A stretch of DNA of 64,000 bases. Source: Candidatus Zhuqueibacterota bacterium (lineage in GTDB: Bacteria; Zhuqueibacterota; Zhuqueibacteria; Thermofontimicrobiales; Thiofontviventaceae). Location of the stretch: contig JAFGDW010000100.1 in assembly GCA_016931935.1 (NCBI GenBank), positions 1 through 64,000 of the forward strand, read 5' to 3'. The notes under the pieces are model-generated. The model saw only the letters and a program-made list of their open reading frames with translations. It did not search any database and was not told the origin of the DNA. The stretch's first letter is position 1. Each line of letters starts with the position of its first letter. The translations under genes and the position numbers were made by a program. Positions 28,127 through 36,740 of the stretch are shown one piece after another.

Positions 28127-28903
28127 TCACTCATTTTTCGAAGCAATAATTCCAATATCTAAAAATGTATAAAACGCCCATTTTCGCACGATCCAGCGGT
28201 TACGGATTTTATCACGAATTCGTCGGAGAGGGCCAAATCCATTAGGATAGAGTGGGAGTTTGATTTTAATTTTTAGCAATAGCTCCCTTACCATTCGATA
28301 AAACAGACTTGGTCGCATCCAGTCTCCGTATCGGTGTACCACCTGTGCGCCGGATTGCTCAACCAATGATTCTAACTCACGAATAGTAAATTCGGTTTCC
28401 CAACCGGCAAACCATTTATTCAGAAAAATTAAAATATGTTTTATTACTGTATAAATGTGATACCGTTGAGGCACGTCCACCAGCAATAATCCATCTTTTT
28501 TTAACACACGAACGTTTTCTTTTAGCAATTCCACCGGATTGGTAAAATGTTCCAATAATCCCTGATGGAACACGATGTCGAATGTATTTTCAGCAACCGG
28601 TATTTTAAAGGTATCGGCCAATATCGGGTATACACCCGACGACCGTTGTTGGTTCAACCGTTTAATGATGTGAAATGCCGGCATTGAATAATCGAGCACA
28701 AATACATCCGCGCCAGCATCGATCATTGCAAAGCTGTCGCGGGCGGTGCCGGCGCCAACTTCAAGGATTTGTTTGCCATTTAATTCAGTTATCTGCGTCA
28801 GATTTGTGATAATGCGGTCGGTGTTATCGTAGACATCTTCAACACGATGTTTACGAATCCAGAATTCGTCCCAGTTCTCTTTTGTTGATATTCGTTTTGT
28901 CAT
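28127..28903 (-). CDS. Class I SAM-dependent methyltransferase
   Basis: 258 aa. SAM motif I I-L-E-V-G-A-G-T-A at about 46-54, the acidic residue at the end of strand 2 (V-L-D-Y) and motif F-D-I-V-F-H-Q-G-L-L-E-H. A basic C-terminus (RRIRDKIRNRW) may touch a membrane or glycan lipid. Methyl acceptor not known. It is the first gene of the long minus-strand glycosylation/purine run, 29 bp after a probable start of transcription. Confidence 0.85.
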   Translation of the reverse strand: MTKRISTKENWDEFWIRKHRVEDVYDNTDRIITNLTQITELNGKQILEVGAGTARDSFAMIDAGADVFVLDYSMPAFHIIKRLNQQRSSGVYPILADTFKIPVAENTFDIVFHQGLLEHFTNPVELLKENVRVLKKDGLLLVDVPQRYHIYTVIKHILIFLNKWFAGWETEFTIRELESLVEQSGAQVVHRYGDWMRPSLFYRMVRELLLKIKIKLPLYPNGFGPLRRIRDKIRNRWIVRKWAFYTFLDIGIIASKNE

Positions 28904-28938
28904 AACAGGTCGCGATTATTTCAATTTTTTAAACCACT

Positions 28939-28967
28939 AAGATAATGAAAAAATATATTTAAATCAA
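28939..28967 (-). promoter_or_regulatory. Sigma-70 promoter of the methyltransferase/glycosylation operon
   Basis: On the minus strand TTGATT (28962-28967) and TATCTT (28939-28944) are spaced by 17 nt. The -10 box ends 36 bp before the ATG of the methyltransferase gene. Confidence 0.55.
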
Positions 28968-29139
28968 GGAAAAAGCGTTTGAGTATCAATGTTATTGTAC
29001 TACTGAATTCTGAACAAACTTATTTGACATGAAATCGCTAACGCGAAGTATTTATTAGTTTTTTGCCATCAAGGCACAAAGAACACAACGATAAGATAAC
29101 ACATTAAATAAATATTTGCTTAGGAAAAACTGTCAGTAC

Positions 29140-29277
29140 CTATTCAACAATCTGTCATTCCGGTTTTCTCACCCTGCTTTTTGTGTGATCCCGACGCGTC
29201 GGGACAAAAAACGCGGAATCCAGTCCCGCCTTGCGGGATGCGCCTTGGCGTGCCGGAATGACAACACGACTAAATAG
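29140..29277. mobile_element. MITE-like palindromic repeat, copy A
   Basis: 138 bp with terminal inverted repeats: CTATTCA...TGTCATTCCGG at the left (29140-29163) and CCGGAATGACA...TAAATAG at the right (29253-29277); the 11-bp inner part is a perfect inverted repeat. Two GC-rich palindromes lie inside: a perfect 16-mer at 29189-29204 and a TCCCGC/GCGGGA hairpin at 29224-29238. A second copy without these inserts is at 48787-48897. No coding capacity, so any movement must use a transposase from elsewhere. Confidence 0.7.
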
Positions 29278-29360
29278 TCATAAAATATCACTACAATAAG
29301 ACTATTCAAAAGTAAAGATATGTGCAAATCTTTTTTGTAATATGCGTGCGACTTTGTGAT

Positions 29361-29645
29361 CTATTTGCTATTTTGTTCGGACTGCGAATTCTTTACTTTA
29401 ACATATATTAAACGCAGTTCCCGTAAAACATCTTCAATAAATGTGGTTTCTTCGGGCGTGCGGTTTCCCTCGGTTTTCTTCCGGATCATATCAATCATAT
29501 CAATGGCAATACGGGCCTGCTCCAAATCATATTCAATTTTATTGGAGAACATATTTTCAATCTGCCCCAAATGTTGCATTGCCGCAGCCTGGAAAGACAT
29601 AATCATTTGAAAGAATAGGGCCTGTTGCTGTCGATCATTAGTCAT
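29361..29645 (-). CDS. DUF1844-family protein
   Basis: 94 aa, helical. The family pattern is clear: F-F-Q-M-I-M-S-F-Q-A-A-A-M-Q-H-L-G at the start, L-E-Q-A-R-I-A-I-D-M-I-D-M-I, then K-T-E-G-N-R-T-P-E-E and a C-terminal L-R-E-L-R-L-I-Y-V. Its function is unknown in all species. The ATG is preceded by an AGGAGA-type site and it follows recG by 17 bp, so it is the last gene of the recG unit. Confidence 0.85.
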   Translation of the reverse strand: MTNDRQQQALFFQMIMSFQAAAMQHLGQIENMFSNKIEYDLEQARIAIDMIDMIRKKTEGNRTPEETTFIEDVLRELRLIYVKVKNSQSEQNSK

Positions 29646-29662
29646 GGAAAATTCTCCTGAAT

Positions 29663-31804
29663 TTACCCAACCTGAATCAGTTTCATGCGTTCGGCATAGT
29701 GATGTTTGAAATGATGGTGTACCATTTCATTTTGCGGCGCCAATAAGTGCGGATCATCATTAATCAGCTCGAATGCTGCTTCCCGCGCCTTAACAAGTAC
29801 GTTCATATCTTCCAGCGGATTTGCGATGCGCAATTCCGGCATACCGTGCTGGCGTGTCCCGAAAAATTCCCCAGGGCCGCGCAATTTTAAGTCAACTTCA
29901 GAAATTTTAAAACCATCGTTGGTTTGCGCCATCGTATTTAATCGAACCATGCCATCATCGCTGATCGGTGGTGTGGCAATTAGAATGCAATATGATTGTT
30001 CTGTACCGCGTCCAACGCGACCGCGTAACTGATGCAATTGCGTTAGTCCAAAGCGTTCGGCGTGCTCTACCACCATAATCGTGGCATTGGGTACATCGAC
30101 ACCGACCTCAATCACAGTCGTGCTAACCAGCACATCGATCTCCCCGCGTTTAAATGAGGTCATGACAGAATCTTTTTCATCATTTGTCATGCGGCCATGG
30201 AGCAGCGCCAATTTATTATTAGCAAAAACACCATTGGATAATTCCTCATAACTTTCGCTTGCGGCCTGCAAGTCAAGCTTTTCGGACTCTTCCACTAATG
30301 GATATACGATGTAAGCCTGCTGTCCTTTATATAAATGATCTTTTACAAAATCAAAAATTTGTGGGCGCTTGTTCGCGTAGCGCCAGGATGTATTGATCGG
30401 TTTACGGCCTTGAGGAAGCTCATCAATAATCGATACATCTAAATCGCCATAAAGTGTGAGTGACAGGGTACGGGGAATAGGGGTCGCGGTCATTACTAGA
30501 ACATCCGGAGTATTTTGTGTGGATGATATGCCTTTTTCCATCAACGACGCACGCTGCAACACCCCAAACCGGTGTTGCTCATCAATCACTATTACTCCCA
30601 GATTTTTGAAAACGACTTGATCCTGAATCAATGCATGTGTGCCAATGGCAATATTGCATTCACCATTTTGCAGACGCTCTAAAATTGCATTCCGTTCTGC
30701 AGATTTTTGGGCGCCAATCAATAATTCAACATTCACGCCCACCGATTGCAGAAACGTTCTGGATGTTAAAAAATGTTGCTCTGCCAAAATTTCAGTTGGG
30801 GCCATCAGGGCGGCCTGGTAGCCGTTTTCGACGGCAATCAACATGGTGATTAGTGAAATAATAGTTTTGCCGGAACCAACATCGCCCTGGAGTAAACGAA
30901 ACATTGGATGCGGTTTTTTCATGTCGGCGCGAATTTCGTGCAGCACACGTTTTTGCGCATTCGTTAGTTCAAATGGTAACTGCTCGGCAAGTTTATGGAT
31001 TCGTTCCCCCACATACGTGAATTCGATCCCCTTCTGTTGATGAACAATCCTGTTCTTTCTGAGAGCAAGCATTAATTCGAGATAAAAAAGTTCATCGAAT
31101 TTAAGTCGAGACTGAGCCGCATGCAATTGGTGCATGGATTCCGGGAAGTGAATATGCCAGAGCGCGGCATGTAGTTTGAGTAATTGATAATGCGAGATAA
31201 TTGTTTCCGGTAAAATATCATGAACCTCAGCGACAAATCGTTCCAGCGCCGGCCGGATAACCTTGCGCAGACCGCGAGTGTCAAGTCCGACCTTTTTGAG
31301 AAATTCGGAAGATGGATAAAGCGGAATGATACTGCCGGTATTAATAAGTTGATCTTCAGTATCGGTGGAGTCGTCTGTCAACCTGTCGTATTCAGGATGC
31401 ACCATCTGATAGCCTGCAAAGTAACCTACCTTGCCACTGACAGCAAGCATTTCACCGATCATGAATTGCTTCTCCCAATATTTGGTTTGATTGAACCACA
31501 CACAACTTAGCACGCCGGTTTCATCGGTGAGTTGTATGACAAAACGGGATTTGCCGCGACCACCCTGAATACCTTTTGCCGCCACTTTACCAATAACCGT
31601 TACTGTTTGATCTTTCTTTAATTCCCGCATTTTGAGCATGGTAGTACGGTCGAGATAGCGGCGGGGAAAATAGTAAAGCAGATCATAAACAGTAAAAATC
31701 CCCGATTGGTTCAGTGCTTCGGCCCGTTTTTCACCAATACCTTTAAGGTACTGAATCGCGGTTGACAGTATATTTGGGGAACGATCTGTTGCAGATGAGC
31801 TCAT
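29663..31804 (-). CDS. recG: ATP-dependent DNA helicase RecG
   Basis: 713 aa, full length for the family. N-terminal wedge/OB-fold domain (about 15-190) that splits branched DNA, then superfamily 2 helicase motifs: Walker A G-D-V-G-S-G-K-T, D-E-Q-H box with R-F-G, T-A-T-P-I-P-R-T and the C-terminal Q-L-H-Q-L-R-G-R-V-G-R-G motif VI. It reverses stalled forks and branch-migrates recombination intermediates. It starts 1 bp after the DUF4139 gene stop and is probably co-transcribed with it. Confidence 0.97.
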   Translation of the reverse strand: MSSSATDRSPNILSTAIQYLKGIGEKRAEALNQSGIFTVYDLLYYFPRRYLDRTTMLKMRELKKDQTVTVIGKVAAKGIQGGRGKSRFVIQLTDETGVLSCVWFNQTKYWEKQFMIGEMLAVSGKVGYFAGYQMVHPEYDRLTDDSTDTEDQLINTGSIIPLYPSSEFLKKVGLDTRGLRKVIRPALERFVAEVHDILPETIISHYQLLKLHAALWHIHFPESMHQLHAAQSRLKFDELFYLELMLALRKNRIVHQQKGIEFTYVGERIHKLAEQLPFELTNAQKRVLHEIRADMKKPHPMFRLLQGDVGSGKTIISLITMLIAVENGYQAALMAPTEILAEQHFLTSRTFLQSVGVNVELLIGAQKSAERNAILERLQNGECNIAIGTHALIQDQVVFKNLGVIVIDEQHRFGVLQRASLMEKGISSTQNTPDVLVMTATPIPRTLSLTLYGDLDVSIIDELPQGRKPINTSWRYANKRPQIFDFVKDHLYKGQQAYIVYPLVEESEKLDLQAASESYEELSNGVFANNKLALLHGRMTNDEKDSVMTSFKRGEIDVLVSTTVIEVGVDVPNATIMVVEHAERFGLTQLHQLRGRVGRGTEQSYCILIATPPISDDGMVRLNTMAQTNDGFKISEVDLKLRGPGEFFGTRQHGMPELRIANPLEDMNVLVKAREAAFELINDDPHLLAPQNEMVHHHFKHHYAERMKLIQVG

Positions 31805-31805
31805 T

Positions 31806-33170
31806 TTACCATGTCACTTGGGCTGTATACGTAACTGTTACTTCGCCATCGGTTGGAACCGAAATTTCGAATTCGATTGTGTGGGCGTTTTTTTTATGAT
31901 AGGGATGGCTGTGTTGTATCATTGACCAATCGCCCCAGAGATGTTCAATCACTGTCACTGTCACATCCGATTTTTTGTGATTGCGCAATTTTACTTCCCA
32001 ACTTTCCTGGCGTGTGCGATCACTGATTCGTTTCGTCTCTTTTTGTGAGCGTTCTCCCTGGATGTCGAACGCGTTGCCCAAAAATACACGCACCATCTCA
32101 TCGATTGGTGTGTGATCAATTAAATCTTCACCAACAAATTCCAGTGAGCCATTATTGTCCGTATCTTCTTTATAAACTCGAATTTTACCTTTGGGCAGGG
32201 GAATACCGGTTCCGGTTTTTTTGCTATTTTTGAACTCAAGATTAATCCGCACATCATTGGAATTTGCCGCGCCTTCATAGGTATATTTTTTGACGACTGG
32301 CGTTTCTACCGACGGAAACAGCATAATTTGCTTGATTTGTTTATCGCGAAGCGTCGTTGTGTTTTGCAACGTATACATGTGATATTCAAAAAATGACTTT
32401 TCTTCGAATTGAGGCTGCACACGTTTGGCTTCAGCGACCGCCATATCGTATCGGGGACGTGCCATTGGCGGTGGTTGAACCGTGTGTACGTCGCCGGCAA
32501 CCAGCTTCAAATGAGCATCGGGATAATCCCCACCGGATTGATTGTCGATTGATACCCAACTACTTATTTCGAGCTTTTTATCATCATCTCGGGAAACAGC
32601 AACATACTCAGCATGCCAATTCATGCCATTTGTAAGATAGCTTAATTCAGTTTGATGATTCGTGGTTTTGCTGGTATTATCCAGTTTCCAGACAAGTGTT
32701 GGTTTGGTCAACAAGCCGGATGGAAGTTTCGGAAAATCCAGATCGATGACAGCATCCATGCGAATAATCTTAATACTGCCGTCCGCCATTTGGAGCGTAA
32801 GATTATCATGCGTGTTGCTTAGCAATTTGCCCTGAAACGGACCATCCTGGTTTGTGAAAACAGAGATTTTATTATCTACATATTTTTTCAGAATTCGATC
32901 TGACGAGGCGAGATCGTATTGGTAATTTTGCTCTAATATTGCAACATCCGAAGGCGCTGTTTTGGAGATAAAATGAACGGATGTTGGATCAATTTGCGTT
33001 GGTACATCGGAAATCAGCACATCGGTCACGCCGGATGGCACCTGTAAATTCCGTTGTTCGCGCACAAGGGCAAGATCATTATTGTAAATGGTAAGGGCAA
33101 TGTCGTTGCGATCCCCGGCAAACAGCGTCGTTCCCCAAAGTAAAATCATGAAACGTGCAAAATGTCGCAT
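31806..33170 (-). CDS. Exported DUF4139-domain protein
   Basis: 454 aa from ATG 33170, chosen because GGGAG lies 8 nt upstream and the product then starts with a clean signal peptide (about 1-20, cleaved near F-A-G). The mature part is beta-rich. The A-L-T-I-Y-N-N-D-L-A-L-V-R-E start and the large C-terminal block with K-x-Y-x-Y-E and E-V-K-L-R-N-H-K are typical of DUF4139 proteins, which occur in bacteria and eukaryotes without a settled biochemical role. Periplasmic or outer-membrane location is expected. A terminator separates it from valS upstream, so it should have its own promoter in the short 68-bp gap. Confidence 0.82.
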   Translation of the reverse strand: MRHFARFMILLWGTTLFAGDRNDIALTIYNNDLALVREQRNLQVPSGVTDVLISDVPTQIDPTSVHFISKTAPSDVAILEQNYQYDLASSDRILKKYVDNKISVFTNQDGPFQGKLLSNTHDNLTLQMADGSIKIIRMDAVIDLDFPKLPSGLLTKPTLVWKLDNTSKTTNHQTELSYLTNGMNWHAEYVAVSRDDDKKLEISSWVSIDNQSGGDYPDAHLKLVAGDVHTVQPPPMARPRYDMAVAEAKRVQPQFEEKSFFEYHMYTLQNTTTLRDKQIKQIMLFPSVETPVVKKYTYEGAANSNDVRINLEFKNSKKTGTGIPLPKGKIRVYKEDTDNNGSLEFVGEDLIDHTPIDEMVRVFLGNAFDIQGERSQKETKRISDRTRQESWEVKLRNHKKSDVTVTVIEHLWGDWSMIQHSHPYHKKNAHTIEFEISVPTDGEVTVTYTAQVTW

Positions 33171-33185
33171 CGCAAGTACTCCCAT

Positions 33186-33223
33186 GTTAAAAAGTGAAAG
33201 TCGGCACACGTGTACCGACTTTT
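33186..33223 (-). terminator. Rho-independent terminator after valS
   Basis: AAAGTCGGTACAC/GTGTGCCGACTTT (33197-33222) is a near-perfect palindrome about 16 bp after the valS stop, followed on the minus strand by TTTCACTTTTT. It directly precedes the ribosome site of the DUF4139 gene. Confidence 0.7.
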
Positions 33224-33238
33224 ATTTTATTGATTATT

Positions 33239-35902
33239 TTAAACGTCACTGAGTGACTTCAGGTTCACTCGGAGCTTCTCAAGATTGTCCTGAAAGTCAC
33301 GGCTTTTTAGTCGTTCGCGCTCGATAACATCTTTCGGAGCTCGGCCAAGAAAATCTTTGTTCAGCAATTTTTTCTCGGTGCCTTCAATCTGCTTTTCGAG
33401 TCGGATTATTTCCTTTTGCATTCGTGATCGTTCAATGCCGATATCTATTAATCCCTCAAGTGGAATAAAAATTTCAATATCTTTGAGCACTGCACTGGCA
33501 GAAAATTTCGGCTTCGTCAGATCCGGTGCGACATCAATGCCATCCACTTGCGCTAAACTGCGGATAACAATCGCATGGCGATGGAAAAATTCACCATTCG
33601 GACTTTTAATACAAAGGGTAGCCCTTTTCGATGGTGGAATATTCATTTCACCGCGAATATTACGAATGGCGCCTATTACCGCCTGAAGTGTCGTCATTTC
33701 CTGTTCAATATCGTCATGGAAAAAGGATGGATTGTGAACAGGCCATTCGGCAATGATAATATCCGATTCTGCCGGTAATTTTACCAAATTCCATATTTCT
33801 TCGGTGATAAATGGTACAATCGGGTGCAACAGTTTGAGAATGCCGCGCAAAATATATAAAGCGATTCCCAGCACAAATCGTTTCCGGGCAGGATCATCGC
33901 TGTACAGCCGTGGTTTAATTAATTCCAGATACCAGTCACAGAATTCACGCCAGAAGAAACCGTAGAGACTGCTAACGGCATCGTTCAATTTCATTGCCTT
34001 TAAATTGACAGTTACAGCATCAATTGTTTTATGATAACGACTCAGAATCCAGATATCACTGACTTCAAAAAAATTCGTATCGTTTAATACATTTTCAGAT
34101 GCGGCAAATTCGCGAATATCTTCGTTCAAATGCATCCCCAACATACGAAATGCATTCCAGAGTTTATTGCAAAAGTTGCGGCCAATTTCAAAGCTGGATT
34201 CAGCCAGGTTAATGTCCTGTCCTTCGGCCGTCAACATAAGCAGTGAGAAGCGTACGGAATCAGCGCTGTACTGATCAATCATTGCCAACGGATCAATACC
34301 ATTGCCAAGCGATTTACTCATTTTGCGTCCCTGGTCGTCTCGGATCAGCCCGTTAAAATAAACAAAGTGGAAGGGGATTTCACCCATAAATTCCATTCCC
34401 GCCATCACCATTCGGGCAACCCAGAAGAAGATAATGTCGGGCGCCGTTACCAACACCGATGTCGGATAAAATTTCTCCAGCGTTGCCGTCTTTTCTGGCC
34501 AACCCATCGTTGAGAAAGGCCACAGCCACGATGAAAACCATGTATCGAGCACATCTTCATCCTGGTAAATATTTGTACTCTGACATTTCTCGCACGTTGT
34601 GGGAGCCTCGCGCAATACCATCATGTGATTACAATCCTGGCAATAATATACCGGAATGCGATGTCCCCACCACAATTGCCGGGAGATACACCAGTCACGA
34701 ATATTTTCCATCCAGTGTTGATAGACTTTTATCCATTTTTCCGGATGAATTTTGATGTCGCCATCCAACACCGCTTTTAAGGCAGGCTTGGCAAGCGGTT
34801 TTGCTTTCACAAACCATTGGCGCGATAAATATGGTTCCACTGTCGTATCGCAACGCTGGCAATGGGCAACAGAATGATTGTGTTTCTCGATTTTTTCCAG
34901 CAGTCCCGCCGTTTCTAACTCATCCACCACGCCTTCACGGCATTTTTCACGCGTCATCCTATTGTAATGTCCGGCATTCTCGTTCATTGTGCCATTGCCA
35001 TTCATCACATTGATAAACGGCAAATTGTGACGTTTACCCATTTCAAAGTCATTGGGATCGTGCGCCGGTGTTACTTTGACAGCACCGGTGCCGAATTCGG
35101 AATCCACATATTCATCGGCAATGATCGGGATCTCCCGGTTCATTATCGGCAGGATGATTGTTTTACCGACGAGTTTTGTGTAGCGTTTATCGGATGGATT
35201 AACGGCAACTGCTGTATCACCCAGCATGGTCTCGGGGCGTGTGGTTGCCACAATCACATATTGGTCGCTGTCCTTTATCGGATATTTAATGTGCCACAGT
35301 TTGCCTTCCCGATCGTCATGAATCGCTTCTTCATCCGAAAGTGCCGTTTCACAACGTGGGCACCAATTTATAATATATTCGCCTCGGTAAATAAGTCCTT
35401 TTTCATATAATTGATAAAACACCTCGACAACCGCACGTGAAAGGCCGTCATCCATCGTAAACCGCTCGCGTTCCCAATCGCAGGCGCAGCCCATTTTTTG
35501 GAGTTGCTCAATAATGATATTCCCATGCTTGTGCTTCCATTCCCACACGCGCTCAACAAATTTTTCACGTCCTAAATCGTGTCGGGTAAGGTTTTCTTCT
35601 TTCTTTAGAAATCGCTCAACAACGTTCTGTGTGGCGATGCCCGCATGGTCAGTTCCCGGCATCCACAATGTATTATAACCGAGCATTTTGTGAAATCGGA
35701 TAAATATATCCTGAACGGTATTATTGTAGGCATGACCCATATGCAAAACTGAAGTTACATTTGGGGGAGGAATAACAATCGAATATGTAGGTCTATCGGA
35801 TGATTCATCAGCATGGAAATAACGATTGTCAAGCCAATGCTGAAACCACTTCGACTCAACTGTCCTGGGATCGTAAGTTTTTGGAATATCCGGTGTACTC
35901 AT
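33239..35902 (-). CDS. valS: Valine--tRNA ligase
   Basis: 887 aa from ATG 35902; an upstream in-frame extension is AT-rich and not protein-like. Class I synthetase with P-P-P-N-V-T-S-V-L-H-M-G-H (HIGH motif), editing domain, zinc-like CxxC pairs (CPRC; CQRC and CQDC, CEKC) and G-R-K-M-S-K-S (KMSKS). A C-terminal coiled coil (about 820-885, leucine/lysine rich) is the tRNA-binding arm of ValS. It charges tRNA-Val in the cytosol. It is transcribed divergently from the lipoprotein gene at 36145. Confidence 0.98.
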   Translation of the reverse strand: MSTPDIPKTYDPRTVESKWFQHWLDNRYFHADESSDRPTYSIVIPPPNVTSVLHMGHAYNNTVQDIFIRFHKMLGYNTLWMPGTDHAGIATQNVVERFLKKEENLTRHDLGREKFVERVWEWKHKHGNIIIEQLQKMGCACDWERERFTMDDGLSRAVVEVFYQLYEKGLIYRGEYIINWCPRCETALSDEEAIHDDREGKLWHIKYPIKDSDQYVIVATTRPETMLGDTAVAVNPSDKRYTKLVGKTIILPIMNREIPIIADEYVDSEFGTGAVKVTPAHDPNDFEMGKRHNLPFINVMNGNGTMNENAGHYNRMTREKCREGVVDELETAGLLEKIEKHNHSVAHCQRCDTTVEPYLSRQWFVKAKPLAKPALKAVLDGDIKIHPEKWIKVYQHWMENIRDWCISRQLWWGHRIPVYYCQDCNHMMVLREAPTTCEKCQSTNIYQDEDVLDTWFSSWLWPFSTMGWPEKTATLEKFYPTSVLVTAPDIIFFWVARMVMAGMEFMGEIPFHFVYFNGLIRDDQGRKMSKSLGNGIDPLAMIDQYSADSVRFSLLMLTAEGQDINLAESSFEIGRNFCNKLWNAFRMLGMHLNEDIREFAASENVLNDTNFFEVSDIWILSRYHKTIDAVTVNLKAMKLNDAVSSLYGFFWREFCDWYLELIKPRLYSDDPARKRFVLGIALYILRGILKLLHPIVPFITEEIWNLVKLPAESDIIIAEWPVHNPSFFHDDIEQEMTTLQAVIGAIRNIRGEMNIPPSKRATLCIKSPNGEFFHRHAIVIRSLAQVDGIDVAPDLTKPKFSASAVLKDIEIFIPLEGLIDIGIERSRMQKEIIRLEKQIEGTEKKLLNKDFLGRAPKDVIERERLKSRDFQDNLEKLRVNLKSLSDV

Positions 35903-36001
35903 GATAAAAAATTCACTTCCTTCTTGGTTCAATTTCTTATTAAAATAGGGAAATATACTAAACTTTACCCTAAAATGAAAGACTTTTTTTGAAAGAATTC
36001 C

Positions 36002-36030
36002 TTGATTTTTATTGAAAAGAGATTTATATT
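36002..36030 (+). promoter_or_regulatory. Sigma-70 promoter for the lipoprotein gene at 36145
   Basis: TTGATT (36002-36007) and TATATT (36025-36030) with a 17-nt spacer, in the spacer divergent from valS. The leader would be about 107 nt. Confidence 0.55.
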
Positions 36031-36144
36031 CAAACCGTAAATACGAGTTAGTAACGGGAATTGCAGGAAAAATAATTATAAAAATTGAATTCCTGCTCAA
36101 CTAATTTTAAATGTTTCATTAATGTGCGTCAGACGAGGTAACCG

Positions 36145-36504
36145 ATGAAAAAACACAGTTTGGTTCTACTGTTACTCTTTCTCTTATCTTGTCACAAAGA
36201 TCCAATGATTAAGCAAGGATTCAAGGAAGTTAAGCTGTTCCAGTGGACAGTGAATGAAGGCCTTAACCAACTGACGATTAAATTTTCACCCGCCGATGTG
36301 CCTGTAGAATCCATCGAAACGATGATCATTCGTATTCAGGTCGATGAAATTGAGCTGGAAAATATTTATCGTACCCCGACCGTGAAGATTGATAATGATG
36401 AAGACTCACCATATCATGGTCGGAAAGTGGTTGAAAAGACATGGATTCCTTCTCTGGAAATTAGTGCGACGACGCTTGAATATGTAAGCGTGTATATCAA
36501 ATAA
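36145..36504 (+). CDS. Small hypothetical lipoprotein
   Basis: 119 aa. Signal peptide with lipobox F-L-L-S-C (C16). The mature ~103 residues are predicted to be beta-rich, acidic in the centre (KIDNDEDSPYHG) and match no family I recognise. Weak ribosome site (GAGGTAACCG before ATG). It stands alone, with a 236-bp spacer before the next gene, in which nothing definite was found apart from a possible TTGTCG-18-TATAAC promoter. Confidence 0.65.
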   Translation: MKKHSLVLLLLFLLSCHKDPMIKQGFKEVKLFQWTVNEGLNQLTIKFSPADVPVESIETMIIRIQVDEIELENIYRTPTVKIDNDEDSPYHGRKVVEKTWIPSLEISATTLEYVSVYIK

Positions 36505-36740
36505 TATAGGAGGGCCAAAAAAAATTTGGATTATTTGTCGAGTTTAATTTTTCATCTGTATAACCGCTTATGAAGATGTCAGTTGGCAGAAGGTCAGATT
36601 TATTGAGACGGATTATGCAGATGAATTGGAAATTTGCTCTCAAAATTAATCTGAATTTATATGCAGTGTTTCAAACAATATGGGGGATGATCACTTAAAT
36701 TAGCAACATATAAAATCAACCAGAATGTGTGGAGGTGTTT

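Larger units (their letters stand above)
28904..29360. other. Intergenic region with repeats, no gene
   Basis: This 457-bp spacer holds the promoter of the methyltransferase gene (28939-28967), a short degenerate repeat resembling the widespread CCAAGGCACAAAGAACAC intergenic motif (about 29066-29092) and a MITE-like palindromic element (29140-29277). No open frame with a ribosome site is credible. Confidence 0.7.

Noticed and set aside
36505-36740. Small gene or pseudogene in the spacer before the large secreted protein
   Set aside because: An AGGAGGG stands after the upstream stop, but no start codon with an open frame follows at proper distance.
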